Shown here piece by piece: positions 10,013-23,315 of a stretch of DNA of 64,000 bases. Location: assembly GCA_009738435.1 (NCBI GenBank), contig CP046522.1:1209249-1273248 (forward strand), written 5' to 3'. Made by a program: the position numbers and the translations under genes. The stretch is from Clostridium bovifaecis. GTDB taxonomy: Bacteria; Bacillota; Clostridia; Clostridiales; Clostridiaceae. The stretch's first letter is position 1. Every line of letters begins with the position of its first letter. Under the pieces are notes generated by a model. The model made no database searches, was not told where the DNA came from, and was given only the letters and a program-made list of their open reading frames with translations.

Positions 10013-10403
10013 ATGGAATCTTTGCCTGTGGGAATGTGCTTCATGTCCATGATTTGGTTGATAATGTTACAGAGGAAAGTGTAAATGCTGGTAGAAATGC
10101 AGCCAGGTATGTAAGGGAGTTTGTTTTAATAAAAAGATATAGAAGTTTTAACATTAGATGGAATAACTTACACAGTTCCAAAATATATTAATACTAACAA
10201 TGTAAGTAAGTTTATCGACCTTAGATTTAGAGTTAATAATGTATAGAGATAAATATATTTCTATTTATTTTGATGAGGAGGGAACTGCACATAAAGAAGA
10301 GAATTTTAACCCCTGGTGAAATGGAAACAGTAAAGCTTACAAAGAATATGCTTGATAAGTATCCAAATTGTAAGAAGATTACTGTAAAAGTGGAAGGGTG
10401 TAG
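10009..10403 (+). pseudogene. FAD-dependent oxidoreductase, C-terminal remnant (glycerol locus)
   Basis: Begins abruptly with DGIFACGNVLHVHDLVDN followed by a V-N-A-G-R-N-A-A segment, the C-terminal FAD-binding signature of the NAD(P)/FAD oxidoreductase that in clostridia sits between glpA-like and DUF1667 genes. The tail (KDIEVLTLDGITYTV, ILTPGEMETVKLTKNML) continues through at least three further frame breaks to about 10403. The whole N-terminal FAD/NAD part is missing. The junction with the upstream hydrolase at about 10009 implies a deletion or mis-assembly that also removed any glpA. Confidence 0.7.
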
Positions 10404-10407
10404 TGAT

Positions 10408-10782
10408 ATGAGCGAAAAAGAGAACTTATTTGCATAGGATGCCCTATGGGATGTGCTTTAGAAGTTACACTGGAAGGTAAAAAGGTTGTAGATGTCAAGG
10501 GAAATACCTGCATTAAAGGAGTGGCCTATGCTGAAAAAGAATGTACAAATCCTACAAGAATAGTGACTTCTACTGTTGAAGTAGAAGAAGGAGAATTAGC
10601 TGTAGTTTCAGTCAAGACAGAGAGGGATATTCCAAAAGAAAAATATCAGAGTGTATGGAATATCTTAAAGGAGTAAGAGTTAAAGCTCCTATAAGCATAG
10701 GGGATATAATCATAAAAGATATAGCAAGTACTGGATTAACATTGTTGCTACAAAAGGGGTAAGGTGCAAGGGTAAAAACTGA
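10408..10782 (+). pseudogene. DUF1667 domain protein (glycerol operon), frame-shifted
   Basis: ATG at 10408. It reads MSEK-RELICIGCPMGC (a CxxxxC-type Cys pair), continues through LEVTLEGKKVVDVKGN and CIKGVAYAEKE, and ends VATKGVRCKG at a TGA at 10780-10782. Three single-base losses are needed: in the A-run 10414-10418, near 10672 and near 10738. DUF1667 proteins are small Cys-rich partners of the FAD oxidoreductase in Firmicute glycerol operons, presumably Fe-S or electron-transfer components; exact role is not established. Neighbours support the assignment. Confidence 0.75.
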
Positions 10783-10806
10783 ACAAATATGGCGGAGAGA
10801 GGAGAG

Positions 10807-10856
10807 CCATTATTGAGAGGGAGGATAAGACTCCTTCTTAATAATGGACTTTTTTA
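10807..10856 (+). terminator. Hairpin with T-run in front of glpF
   Basis: CCATTATTGAGAGGGAG pairs with CTCCTTCTTAATAATGG, then ACTTTTTTAT. It lies 90 bp before glpF. It may close the upstream operon or be the leader terminator of glpFK, which in Bacilli is overcome by GlpP antitermination. The choice is not decidable here. Confidence 0.65.
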
Positions 10857-10860
10857 TCTG

Positions 10861-10874
10861 GGTAAACGTTTCCG
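10861..10874 (+). promoter_or_regulatory. Possible cre (CcpA) site before glpF
   Basis: GGTAAACGTTTCCG resembles the catabolite-responsive consensus TGWAARCGYTWNCW. Its position upstream of glpFK fits carbon-catabolite control. The match is imperfect at the first base. Confidence 0.35.
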
Positions 10875-10942
10875 TATATTCATTTTATGCTCTCATGAGT
10901 ATGAAATGGTATATAAAATTTAAGTAAAGGGAGGAATTATTT

Positions 10943-11640
10943 ATGTCAACTTTTTTAGCAGAATTCTTAGGCACAATGATGCTGATTCTACTAGGTGATG
11001 GCGTTGTAGCAGGAGTAGCTCTTAATAAGAGCAAGCTCAAAATGCAGGATGGATTGTTGTAACGGCAGCATGGGCATGTGCAGTAGCAGTTCCAGCATGG
11101 ATTTTTGGAGCTGCAAGTGGAGCTCACTTTAATCCAGCACTAACTATAGCATTAGCAGCTATAGGCAAATTCTCATGGGCTTCAGTTCCAGGCTATATAA
11201 TAGCTCAAATGTTGGGAGCTATAGTAGGAGCAGCTTTAGTATGGCTTGCTTATCTACCACACTGGGAAGCAACAGAAGACAAGGCTGCAAAACTTGGAGT
11301 ATTCTGTACAGCGCCAGCTATTAGAACACAGGTGGAATCTTATAACTGAAATCATAGGAACCTTTGTATTAGTATTTGCAATCTTAGGACTTGGTCAAGT
11401 TAAAATGACAGATGGACTTGGAACCTTAGCAGTAGGATTAGTAATATTGGTTATAGGTCTTTCACTAGGAGCACCAACAGGATATGCTATCCAGCAAGAG
11501 ACTTGGGACCACGTATAGCGCATGCAATACTTCCAATAGCAGGTAAGGGAGATTCAGATTGGGGATACGCATGGATACCAGTAGTTGGACCAATAATTGG
11601 TGGATTAATTGGAGCATTTCTATTCAATGGAATATTCTAA
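10943..11640 (+). pseudogene. glpF: Glycerol uptake facilitator (aquaglyceroporin), frame-shifted
   Basis: ATG at 10943 after AAAGGGAGG. Restored protein of about 235 residues with six hydrophobic segments: FLAEFLGTMMLILLGDGVVAG at the N-terminus, the first NPA loop in SGAHFNPALTIA, then [17 protein letters not shown]. The second NPA loop should read [11 protein letters not shown] but about four bases are lost near 11488, leaving only its end. Other single-base losses lie at 11038-11041 and near 11330 and 11345. MIP-family channel moving glycerol across the inner membrane, operonic with glpK. Confidence 0.88.
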
Positions 11641-11725
11641 ATTAGTTCTAGATAATATATATGCAATTTTTAACTGTATTAAAGTTAAGTATTGAACAAA
11701 TTATGTTTTAAGGTTTAGTATATAG

Positions 11726-13214
<1,489 letters not shown>

Positions 13215-13215
13215 T

Positions 13216-13262
13216 AATTGAAATAAAAATAAACCTTCGTTTGTACGGAGGTTTATTTTTTT
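13216..13262 (+). terminator. Terminator after glpK
   Basis: AAACCTTCG-TTTGTA-CGGAGGTTT stem-loop followed by ATTTTTTT. Confidence 0.85.
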
Positions 13263-13275
13263 ACTAGAAAGAATG

Positions 13276-13290
13276 TTTTGCGACGCAAAT
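13276..13290. repeat. Short dispersed palindrome, copy 1
   Basis: TTTTGCGACGCAAAT: short arms around a single base. It resembles the palindromes at 17488-17512 and 31660-31684, and like the 17.5-kb copy is followed by TTAAAG. Confidence 0.45.
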
Positions 13291-13335
13291 TATTAAAGTA
13301 TGGTATAGTAATCTATAACAAAATTAAGGGGTGGG

Positions 13336-13667
13336 ATGGGAATGAAAAAGATTTTAGCGCTAGTAGCATCTCAACGTAAGCTTGCTAATGGGGAAATTAT
13401 AATTAAAGAAGTAGCAGCTTCAGTAGGAGATGAGTACGAATTAGAGTTATTAAGACTAACAGATTTAGAATTAGATCCATGCCGAGGATGCTATGTTTGT
13501 TTAATGCCAGGTAAGAAATGCCCTATTGATGATGGTTTATATTATCTTTTAGAAAGAATTAAGGCTGCAGATGGCATTATAATTGCAGCACTGATTATGT
13601 ATTAGGACCTGCTGCTATAACTAAGGTGTTGTTGGCAAAAATGATGTCTAAAAAAGTTATAATTTAA
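13336..13667 (+). pseudogene. NADPH-dependent FMN reductase/flavodoxin-like fragment
   Basis: Starts MGMKKILALVASQRKLANG (nucleotide-binding start of a flavodoxin fold), then ELDPCRGCYVCLMPGKKC with the C-x2-C-x2-C pattern common in the iron-sulfur flavoprotein/NAD(P)H reductase group. It shifts frame near 13590 and continues DYVLGPAAITKVLLAKMM to TAA at 13665. Only about 110 residues exist, against some 180-250 in relatives, so the C-terminal half is absent. Function is not assignable. Confidence 0.6.
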
Positions 13668-14071
13668 CTTGCTATAAACTTATTTTACAAGAAGCTTTTT
13701 ACAAAACGTATTAAAAATCTTAAGTATTTATTAATATTTATCCTCTACTCTTATAAGAGATAAAAATTGACAAGGTATAATTAAGGTACATATTTCTTAT
13801 TGCATAAGAAAATTATGGAAAATATCTTTCTTAATGTAAAGTTTTATTATGTAAGATATAATAAAATATAATATATAAAGATTATTTTTAATATATTTAA
13901 AAGTATAAATATATTATAGATATAGGATCTTTACTCCACAAGAAATTCAGAAATCGATATCATGGTATTATATAATACATCCATAGATAAATTCAGACTT
14001 TACTAAATAAGGATAGAAAAGAACTTTGTAAATTATCTAATCTAAAATATATGGTGAAGGGGGAAATGTTT
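13668..14071. other. Intergenic region, nothing recognised
   Basis: Very A+T-rich 0.4 kb before galE. A TTGACA at 13767 lacks a good -10 at the right distance. No ORF with a ribosome site, no RNA motif. Confidence 0.5.
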
Positions 14072-15019
<948 letters not shown>

Positions 15020-15078
15020 TGTTTGATAATTGCTGACTTAGTAATTTATAGATAAAGAACATTAACTTTGGAGAAATA

Positions 15079-15115
15079 AGCATACTCACTTCTTTAAGAA
15101 GGTGTATGTTATTTT
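15079..15115 (+). terminator. Probable terminator after galE
   Basis: CATACTCACTTCTT pairs with AAGAAGGTGTATG, followed by TTATTTTATTT. The stem has mismatches. Confidence 0.6.
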
Positions 15116-15221
15116 ATTTAATATCATATTTATGATAGTATTAATTTATAATATAGTCAAAAATTAAAAAATACAAATTTAGTAAATAGAATTATTATGT
15201 GGGTAAAAGGAGTAATTTACT

Positions 15222-17310
<2,089 letters not shown>

Positions 17311-17735
17311 AAGGCCACCAAAAATAATTATGACACAATTTATTTCAGGTTATAGCGTATAGTGCTAGTTAGGTGGTAGAATCACAGGTAAAGGTTAGAA
17401 AATTAAAGATTAATTTAAAGTTTAAACTTTCCCTCTAAAGTTTAAATTTTTTCTAACTTTGTACCTAATTGCTTTAGTCTCTAACCTAAGAATTTTGCAT
17501 TGCAAAATTCTTAAAGTTGATATTTAAGAGTATTCTAAATAATTTGAAAAGGTTAATTATATATTAAAAAGCAGTATTTTTTAGCATATAAAAGGTTATG
17601 ATAGAAAACTGAGACTATATGACACTATAAAACCTGATATTAGATCTCATTGATTTTCCATTCATCACTTTAATTTGATATCATGGAATAAGTTGTGTGC
17701 TTTATTAAGTTAATCAGTGAGGTGAGTGATTTAAA
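17311..17735. other. Intergenic region with inverted repeats
   Basis: Holds a large imperfect inverted repeat (about 17388-17470: AGGTAAAGGTTAGAAAA against TTTTTTCTAACTTTGTACCT, enclosing TTTAAAGTTTAAACTTT). It is followed by TAGTCTCTAACCTAA and the palindrome listed separately. The rest, up to the SulP gene, shows no ORF or recognised motif. Confidence 0.55.
17488..17512. repeat. Dispersed 25-bp palindrome, copy 2
   Basis: Perfect palindrome with 12-base arms (left arm AAGAATTTTGCA) around one central base. Same 12-1-12 architecture and AAGAA/TTCTT ends as the copy at 31660-31684; both follow a TAGTCTCTAA sequence. Confidence 0.7.
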
Positions 17736-19364
17736 ATGTTCATGTTTCAACCTAAGTTCTTCACATGCATAAAAAATTATAGTTTAAATCAATTTTATAA
17801 GGATGTAACTTCTGGTATTATAGTGGCAATTATAGCATTACCTTTATCTATTGCTCTTGCAATTGCATCAGGGGTATCGCCGGAGAAGGGACTGCATACA
17901 GCTATAATTGCAGGATTTATAATTTCCTTTCTTGGAGGCAGTAGAGTTCAAATTGGAGGACCTACTGGGGCGTTTATGGTTATTGTATTTGGAATTATAT
18001 CTAAATACGGAATAGATGGACTTATAGTGTCAACCATAATGGCGGGTATTATGATGATATTAATGGGTATCTTTAGATTTGGAAAGATGATAAAGTTTAT
18101 ACCCTATCCCATCACAACTGGTTTTACCAGTGGAATTGCTCTAACTATATTCTCAACCCAAATTAAGGACTTTTTTGGACTTGCAATTGATAATATACCT
18201 AGTGAATTTATCAGTAAATGGGGAGCGTACTTTACTAACTTTGGAAGCATAAATTGGACAAGTACCATTCTTGGAGTTGCTTCGTTATTGATAATAGTAT
18301 TTTGGCCTAAGATAAATAAAACAATACCAGGTTCTTTGATTGCTCTAATAGTTATAACATCTATATCATATTTTTTAAAGTTAGATGTTGAAACTATTGG
18401 AAGCAAGTATGGAGAGATTTCGTCGGCTCTTCCAAAACCGCATATACCAAATTTAAGTTTACAGAATATAAGAGAATTAGTACCACCAGCTTTTACTATT
18501 GCAATTCTTGGGAGCATAGAATCGTTATTATCTGCTGTAGTAGCAGATGGAATGATAGGCGGAAAACACCGTTCAAATACAGAGCTTATTGCACAAGGTC
18601 TAGCTAATATAGCTTCAGGAGTATTTGGTGGAATTCCTGCTACAGGTGCTATAGCAAGAACAGCAGCTAATATTAAGAATGGGGGACGTACCCCAGTAGC
18701 TGGAATGATTCATTCTGTAACATTGTTATTGATAATGTTAATTTTCATGCCTTTTGCAAAATTAATTCCACTAACTACATTAGCTGCAATATTAATGGTA
18801 GTTGCATACAATATGAGTGAATGGAGAGAATTTAAAAATTTACTAGGAGCACCTAAGAGCGATATATTGGTATTGATTAGCACTTTTACTTTAACTGTAG
18901 TCATAGATTTGGTTGTTGCTATAGAGGTAGGTATTGTTTTAGCTAGCTTATTGTTTATGAAACGTATGGCTGATATAACAAATATCAAAAACTTAATGGA
19001 TGACAATGATGAGGAAGAGGATGAAGAAAATATAATTTCAAATATATCTAAGGATACATTAGTATATGAAATAAATGGCCCTTTTTTCTTTGGAGCAGCG
19101 GATAAATTTAAGGAAGTTCTTAACGAGGTGCAAGGAAATGCAAAAGTCTTGATAATACAGATGGCAAAGGTTCCAGCCATGGACGCTACTGCATTTCATG
19201 CTCTAGAAACACTTTATAAAAACTGCAGATCACATAAGATGAAATTAATGCTTTCAGGAGTACAGGAGCAGCCTTATTCCGTTATGGAGAAGTATGGATT
19301 TATTGATAGAATTGGTAAAGAAAACATATGTGAAAGCTTAAATGAAGCCTTAGAAGCAGCTTAA
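17736..19364 (+). CDS. SulP family anion transporter with STAS domain
   Basis: 542 residues: ten or more hydrophobic segments, an N-terminal DVTSGIIVAIIALPLSIALA, the family signature region GGSRVQIGGPTGAFMV (transmembrane helix 3), then AIARTAANIKNGGRTPVAG. A cytoplasmic STAS domain (about residues 435-542) follows an acidic linker DDNDEEEDEEN. SulP proteins carry sulfate, bicarbonate or other anions; the substrate cannot be told from sequence. Oxyanion supply may matter to the nearby W/Mo island but that is inference. GAGGTGAG precedes the ATG. Monocistronic, with a strong terminator. Confidence 0.9.
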   Translation: MFMFQPKFFTCIKNYSLNQFYKDVTSGIIVAIIALPLSIALAIASGVSPEKGLHTAIIAGFIISFLGGSRVQIGGPTGAFMVIVFGIISKYGIDGLIVSTIMAGIMMILMGIFRFGKMIKFIPYPITTGFTSGIALTIFSTQIKDFFGLAIDNIPSEFISKWGAYFTNFGSINWTSTILGVASLLIIVFWPKINKTIPGSLIALIVITSISYFLKLDVETIGSKYGEISSALPKPHIPNLSLQNIRELVPPAFTIAILGSIESLLSAVVADGMIGGKHRSNTELIAQGLANIASGVFGGIPATGAIARTAANIKNGGRTPVAGMIHSVTLLLIMLIFMPFAKLIPLTTLAAILMVVAYNMSEWREFKNLLGAPKSDILVLISTFTLTVVIDLVVAIEVGIVLASLLFMKRMADITNIKNLMDDNDEEEDEENIISNISKDTLVYEINGPFFFGAADKFKEVLNEVQGNAKVLIIQMAKVPAMDATAFHALETLYKNCRSHKMKLMLSGVQEQPYSVMEKYGFIDRIGKENICESLNEALEAA

Positions 19365-19375
19365 AATAATGAGAT

Positions 19376-19427
19376 AAAATAGCAGGACATATCTAGTAAT
19401 ATAGCTAGATATGTCCTGTTTTATTTC
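19376..19427 (+). terminator. Terminator after SulP gene
   Basis: AGCAGGACATATCTAG pairs with CTAGATATGTCCTGTT, followed by TTATTT. Confidence 0.85.
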
Positions 19428-19661
19428 AATGTTATGTTTTAAATAAATATTGTTTTTACATTCACTTAAAACTTTCCTTTAGCATTTATAATATATTTTA
19501 AAATTGTTTTCAAGATCATACAAAAGGTACAATCTCCAAAGTATATCCATTTCCAAGTTTTACATAGAGAAAAAGATTAAATATTCTGATATAATTTAAT
19601 TAGGGAAACGATTACAATGATCATGGGACTTTGATATTTAATATTATTGGGGGGAATTAAA

Positions 19662-20060
19662 GTGAATTTAAACGTGATAATGGATAATTATAAGAATAGC
19701 GATTATATGATTTTAAAGAATTACTTAGATAATTATAAGATGCTCTCTAAATTAGACCTATTGTATTGTGCGGCCAAAGGACTTTATTTAGATTATGATG
19801 AGGACGGCAGCATTGAATTTAAAGAATATAAGCATGGTTATGCTAACAATAAAGAATATGAAGCAAAGGTTGAAGAACAGCTATATAGGATGCAAAATAA
19901 GGTGTTGAATAGCAATATAACTAGCTTTGGGGAATTATTCAATATTATATATGATAATATTTATGGTTTGCAAATGGTAGAGGAGTTAGACTGTTATAAT
20001 ATAGCTCTAATATTAGGTTCGACCATGAATATATATCCTATAGAACAGATATATTCATAA
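19662..20060 (+). CDS. Hypothetical protein
   Basis: 132 residues from a GTG at 19662, chosen because GGGGGGAA lies 7 bases ahead; a TTG at 19647 overlaps the ribosome site. The product is acidic, mostly helical, rich in Tyr/Asn/Asp, without a signal peptide or membrane segment. It includes a DYDEDGSIEF stretch that resembles, but is not clearly, an EF-hand-like loop. I do not recognise the family. Confidence 0.65.
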   Translation: MNLNVIMDNYKNSDYMILKNYLDNYKMLSKLDLLYCAAKGLYLDYDEDGSIEFKEYKHGYANNKEYEAKVEEQLYRMQNKVLNSNITSFGELFNIIYDNIYGLQMVEELDCYNIALILGSTMNIYPIEQIYS

Positions 20061-20196
20061 AATAACTTTTAATAATGTTCGGTCTTAATGAATTTAGCAT
20101 CATAGGACTGACGCTCTTGTTTTTGTAAAGAATATGAACTCAAAAAGAATTCCTCCATATAATACTTATAAGAGTAAGTAAAGGGAAGGTTTAAAT

Positions 20197-22265
20197 ATGT
20201 GGAGAAGAACTCTTTTAGTGGAATTTGTAAAAGCTTACTTGCCGCCTATGGCACAGCTTTTGGTGTTAGAGGAGCCTTATCAAAGTCCAGCCATAGTTGC
20301 AGGAGATTTAGATGGCGATGGCGTACCAGAAGTAGTGGCAGCTTATAGATGGCAGAGAAAATGCTATGCTATTGTACTAAAAGAATACTATAATCTCTGG
20401 TACATTGCAGCCATTATTGAAGGGGAAGGAGATGATATTAACTGCTTAAAAATTGCGCCTATTGCAAATGCAAAAAATAATAACTTAATAATAGGATGGC
20501 AAATTGGAGCTGCTTTAGCTAAGCTTTATATTTATGAGTGGATAAATGTAAGGTTTAGGCTGTTAAAATTACTTCCTGTATTGAGTAAAACTACTAGTGG
20601 CATAAAGTGGGGATATGTAAATACGAGTGGAGAGTTTGTAATTAATCCTAAATACAGTTATGCTGAGGAATTCCAACAAAATGGGCTGGCTGTTGTTTCA
20701 AAGGATAGTCTTCTAGGAATTATTGATGAACAGGGGAATTATGTTGCAGAGCCAAAGTATCAGGTAATTACGAACTTTTCAGAAGGATTGGCGGCAGCAG
20801 CAGATGATAAGGGATATTATATAATAGACGAAAAAGGAAGAGAAATAACAACTAAACCCTATACTATTATAGGAAAATTTCAGAATGGAAGAGTTGCATT
20901 CGCCATAACGAACCCTGATGGGAAATGGGTATATGGATATTTAGATAGGCAAGGCAAAGAAATAATACCAGCTAAATATCAATTTGGAGAAGATTTTAAG
21001 GAAGGAAAAGCTCTTGTACAAACAAAGGACGGTGAATATGTACTTATAGGGCTAAATGGAGAAAATTTAAAAGTATATAAGTATTCCCTTGTAGATCTTA
21101 GAAGTGAAGGGCTTTTAGCATTCAAAAAAGATACTGAAGGTAAGTTCGGATTTATTGATGAAAATGGTGAAGTTATTATACAGCCACAATATACTGGAGT
21201 TCAAGCATTCAGAGATGGAAGGGCTGCTGTAAATATAGCAGAGGACTATGGGAATGAATATGGTCTTATAGATAGAAACGGTAATTTTGTAATAAGGCCA
21301 GAATAAATGATATAAACCCGCTAGGGGAAGATAGGATAGCAGTAGGAAAAGCTATTGATAAAAATAAACCATATATGGGTTCAAAATACTCCATAGCTGA
21401 TACTAGAGGAAGTTTGCTTACAGATTTTGTATATTGTGGAATTTCGGATTATGATAATGGTTTAGCGTCTGCTTATGATGCTAAAAATACATTTTTTATT
21501 GATATGGATGGAAAATTAGTTAAAAGTTTGCCTATATTGTCAGGCAGAGGAATGATATCCTTTACAAATGGATTAATAAAAGCAAATATAGATTATCGAT
21601 TATCATATTTAGATAGACAGGGGAGGCTTATTTGGAGACAGAATACTGTAATTCCTCTAGATGAACAATACAAGGTAATAGAAGAAAAGTTTAAACCTAA
21701 TAAAGATTATTTAGTTTATTATCCACAAATTTATGGAATGAAAGACAAGGAGGTAGAGAGTAGCGTAAATAATAAGCTAAAGGAAATGTCTCAATTAAAG
21801 CCGATATCTGAAGATGTTCAGTTAGAATATAATTATTTTAGTGATTTTAGTGTTGAATTTTTTAAGAAAGATTTATTAGTGTTAGAGCTAAACAGCTACG
21901 AGTACTATTTTGGCGCAGCACATGGTATGCCAACTAAGGTTTATGCTCATGTAAACTTGGTTAATGGAAGGTTTTATGAGCTTAAAGATTTATTTAAAGC
22001 AAACAGCAACTATGTGGAAATTTTAAGTGACATTATAGAAAATCAAATAAAGATTAATGAAGAGTACTCTTACGTATGGCTCGATCAATATAAGGGGATA
22101 AAAGAAAATCAGCCATTTTATGTGGATCATGAAGCTTTATATGTTTATTTTAATCCTTATGACATTGCACCTTACGCTGCTGGTTTTCCAACTTTTAAAA
22201 TACTTTTCAGCGATAGAATGAGCATTATAAATGTAGAAGGGGATTTTTGGAAAAGCTTTAATTAG
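20197..22265 (+). pseudogene. WG-repeat protein with C-terminal DUF3298-like domain, one frameshift
   Basis: The N-terminus has an FG-GAP/VCBS-like calcium-loop motif GDLDGDGVPEVVAAY (about residue 35). Next come at least seven WG repeats of the type GYVNTSGEFVINPKYSYAEEF or GFIDENGEVIIQPQY. After a frame break at 21304 (a missing base in GAATAAATG) the repeats continue, then a domain with YYFGAAHGMPTKVY and VNGRFYELKDLF like DUF3298/RsiV. Restored length is about 690 residues. WG repeats make beta-rich interaction domains. No clear signal peptide, so location is uncertain. Function unknown. Confidence 0.75.
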
Positions 22266-22322
22266 CTAAAACTGAAGGGCCTGGCACAAAGAATTCTGAG
22301 TCAGACCCTTTAAAATTAAGTT

Positions 22323-22817
22323 TTAGTTTTTAGCTGCACATTCAGAGGCTATTCCTTTTAAAATTTCTAAGCCGTGTTTTAATGCAGGCAGTATGTATTC
22401 AAGATTTTCTTTAACGGCTTTTGGACTTCCAGGTAGATTGATAATTAGGGTGCTGTTACGAATTCCGGAGACTCCTCTACTTAGCATTGCTTTTGGAGTA
22501 ATTCCTAAGCTATAGTATCTCATGGCTTCAGATATTCCAGGAGTTTCTCTATGAATTACATCTAAAGTAGCTTCAGGGGTCCAATCTCTTGGAGAGAAGC
22601 CCGTCCCACCAGTCGTTAAAATTAAGTCTAAATTTAAATCATCACACATTTTTATGAGTTCATTAGAAAGCATTTCTCTCTCATCAGGGAGAATTTTATA
22701 GTAAATAACTTCATATTCATTGCTTGTCATAATTTCATCTATGACTTTGCCGCTTACATCTTCACGCTGTCCAACATACCCTTTATCGCTAGCAGTTAAT
22801 ATACCTACTTTAAACAA
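22323..22817 (-). CDS. mogA: Molybdenum cofactor protein, MogA/MoaB family (MPT adenylyltransferase type)
   Basis: 164 residues from TTG at 22817, preferred because AGGTGG lies 9 bases ahead; an upstream GTG at 22829 overlaps that ribosome site. MoCF-fold motifs are present: ILTASDKGYVGQREDVSG, LILTTGGTGFSPRDWTPEAT and IINLPGSPKAVKENL. This family activates molybdopterin by adenylylation before metal insertion by MoeA. It is divergent from the tup-moe-moa operon and shares its intergenic control region, which fits a common metal/cofactor regulon. Confidence 0.9.
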   Translation of the reverse strand: MFKVGILTASDKGYVGQREDVSGKVIDEIMTSNEYEVIYYKILPDEREMLSNELIKMCDDLNLDLILTTGGTGFSPRDWTPEATLDVIHRETPGISEAMRYYSLGITPKAMLSRGVSGIRNSTLIINLPGSPKAVKENLEYILPALKHGLEILKGIASECAAKN

Positions 22818-22902
22818 TAATAACACCACCTAAAGAAAATTTTATTTTACTTATACTAAGAGTAATACACCAATAATATAAAATCAATATTATAAAAACA
22901 TA

Positions 22903-22932
22903 TTATTATATTCATATATATGAATATAATAA
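22903..22932. promoter_or_regulatory. 30-bp perfect palindrome, candidate operator
   Basis: Left arm TTATTATATTCATAT, right arm its exact complement, no central spacer. It ends one base before the -35 box of the tup operon promoter and lies in the mogA-tupA divergent gap. Likely bound by a dimeric repressor, plausibly a ModE-like or metal-responsive protein; identity unknown. Confidence 0.6.
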
Positions 22933-22961
22933 TTGTAAGTATTTGCTTTTTAGTGTATAAT
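22933..22961 (+). promoter_or_regulatory. sigma-A promoter of the tup-moe-moa operon
   Basis: -35 TTGTAA (22933-22938), 17-bp spacer, perfect -10 TATAAT (22956-22961). Start would be near 22968, just before the riboswitch. Confidence 0.7.
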
Positions 22962-22978
22962 AAAAATTGAAAAGTAAT

Positions 22979-23165
22979 TTTGTCCTATGGCTATGTCACT
23001 GGGCAAGAATTCTTTAAACTTCATATGAACTAGAAAGTCCATATGAAGACAGAAACTTTATTTATATTTCCGAGCTATTTATTCTAAGGTGCGCACTATG
23101 GATTTTTAGCCCATGGGTATAATGAGAAATCATTATGCCTCCCGTATTTGGAAAGGAAATGGTTT
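22979..23165 (+). promoter_or_regulatory. Moco/Tuco (molybdenum/tungsten cofactor) riboswitch
   Basis: The 3' part, GCCTCCCGTATTTGGAAAGG (23137-23156), is almost identical to the conserved end of the E. coli moaA Moco RNA. It is preceded by a stem GGTATAATG...CATTATGCC, as there. The 5' part has TCCTATGG and CACTGGGCAAG, matching the conserved CCTGGGTCAA block. A hairpin CTTCATATG...CATATGAAG (23019-23048) occupies the P3 region. Genes downstream make tungstate uptake and pterin cofactor, as expected for this class. Confidence 0.85.
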
Positions 23166-23178
23166 TAAGTTTTAGTAT

Positions 23179-23212
23179 AAACACTCCTTTCTAGGAGTGT
23201 TTTGTGTTTTTT
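23179..23212 (+). terminator. Terminator of the Moco/Tuco leader
   Basis: AACACTCC-TTTCTA-GGAGTGTT followed by TTGTGTTTTTT, 14 nt after the aptamer and 100 nt before tupA. Probable expression platform by transcription attenuation. Confidence 0.8.
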
Positions 23213-23315
23213 AGTGCTATAGCATTACTTATTATTATAGCATTATAGTTACTTATAACCTTTTCTTCTTTTCTAAAATTATAAATCATTAATTTAAATT
23301 AAGGAGGAAGAGAAA

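Noticed and set aside
13767..13800. TTGACA at 13767 as a galE promoter
   Set aside because: No acceptable -10 hexamer 16-18 bp downstream; TATAAT lies only 3 bases away.
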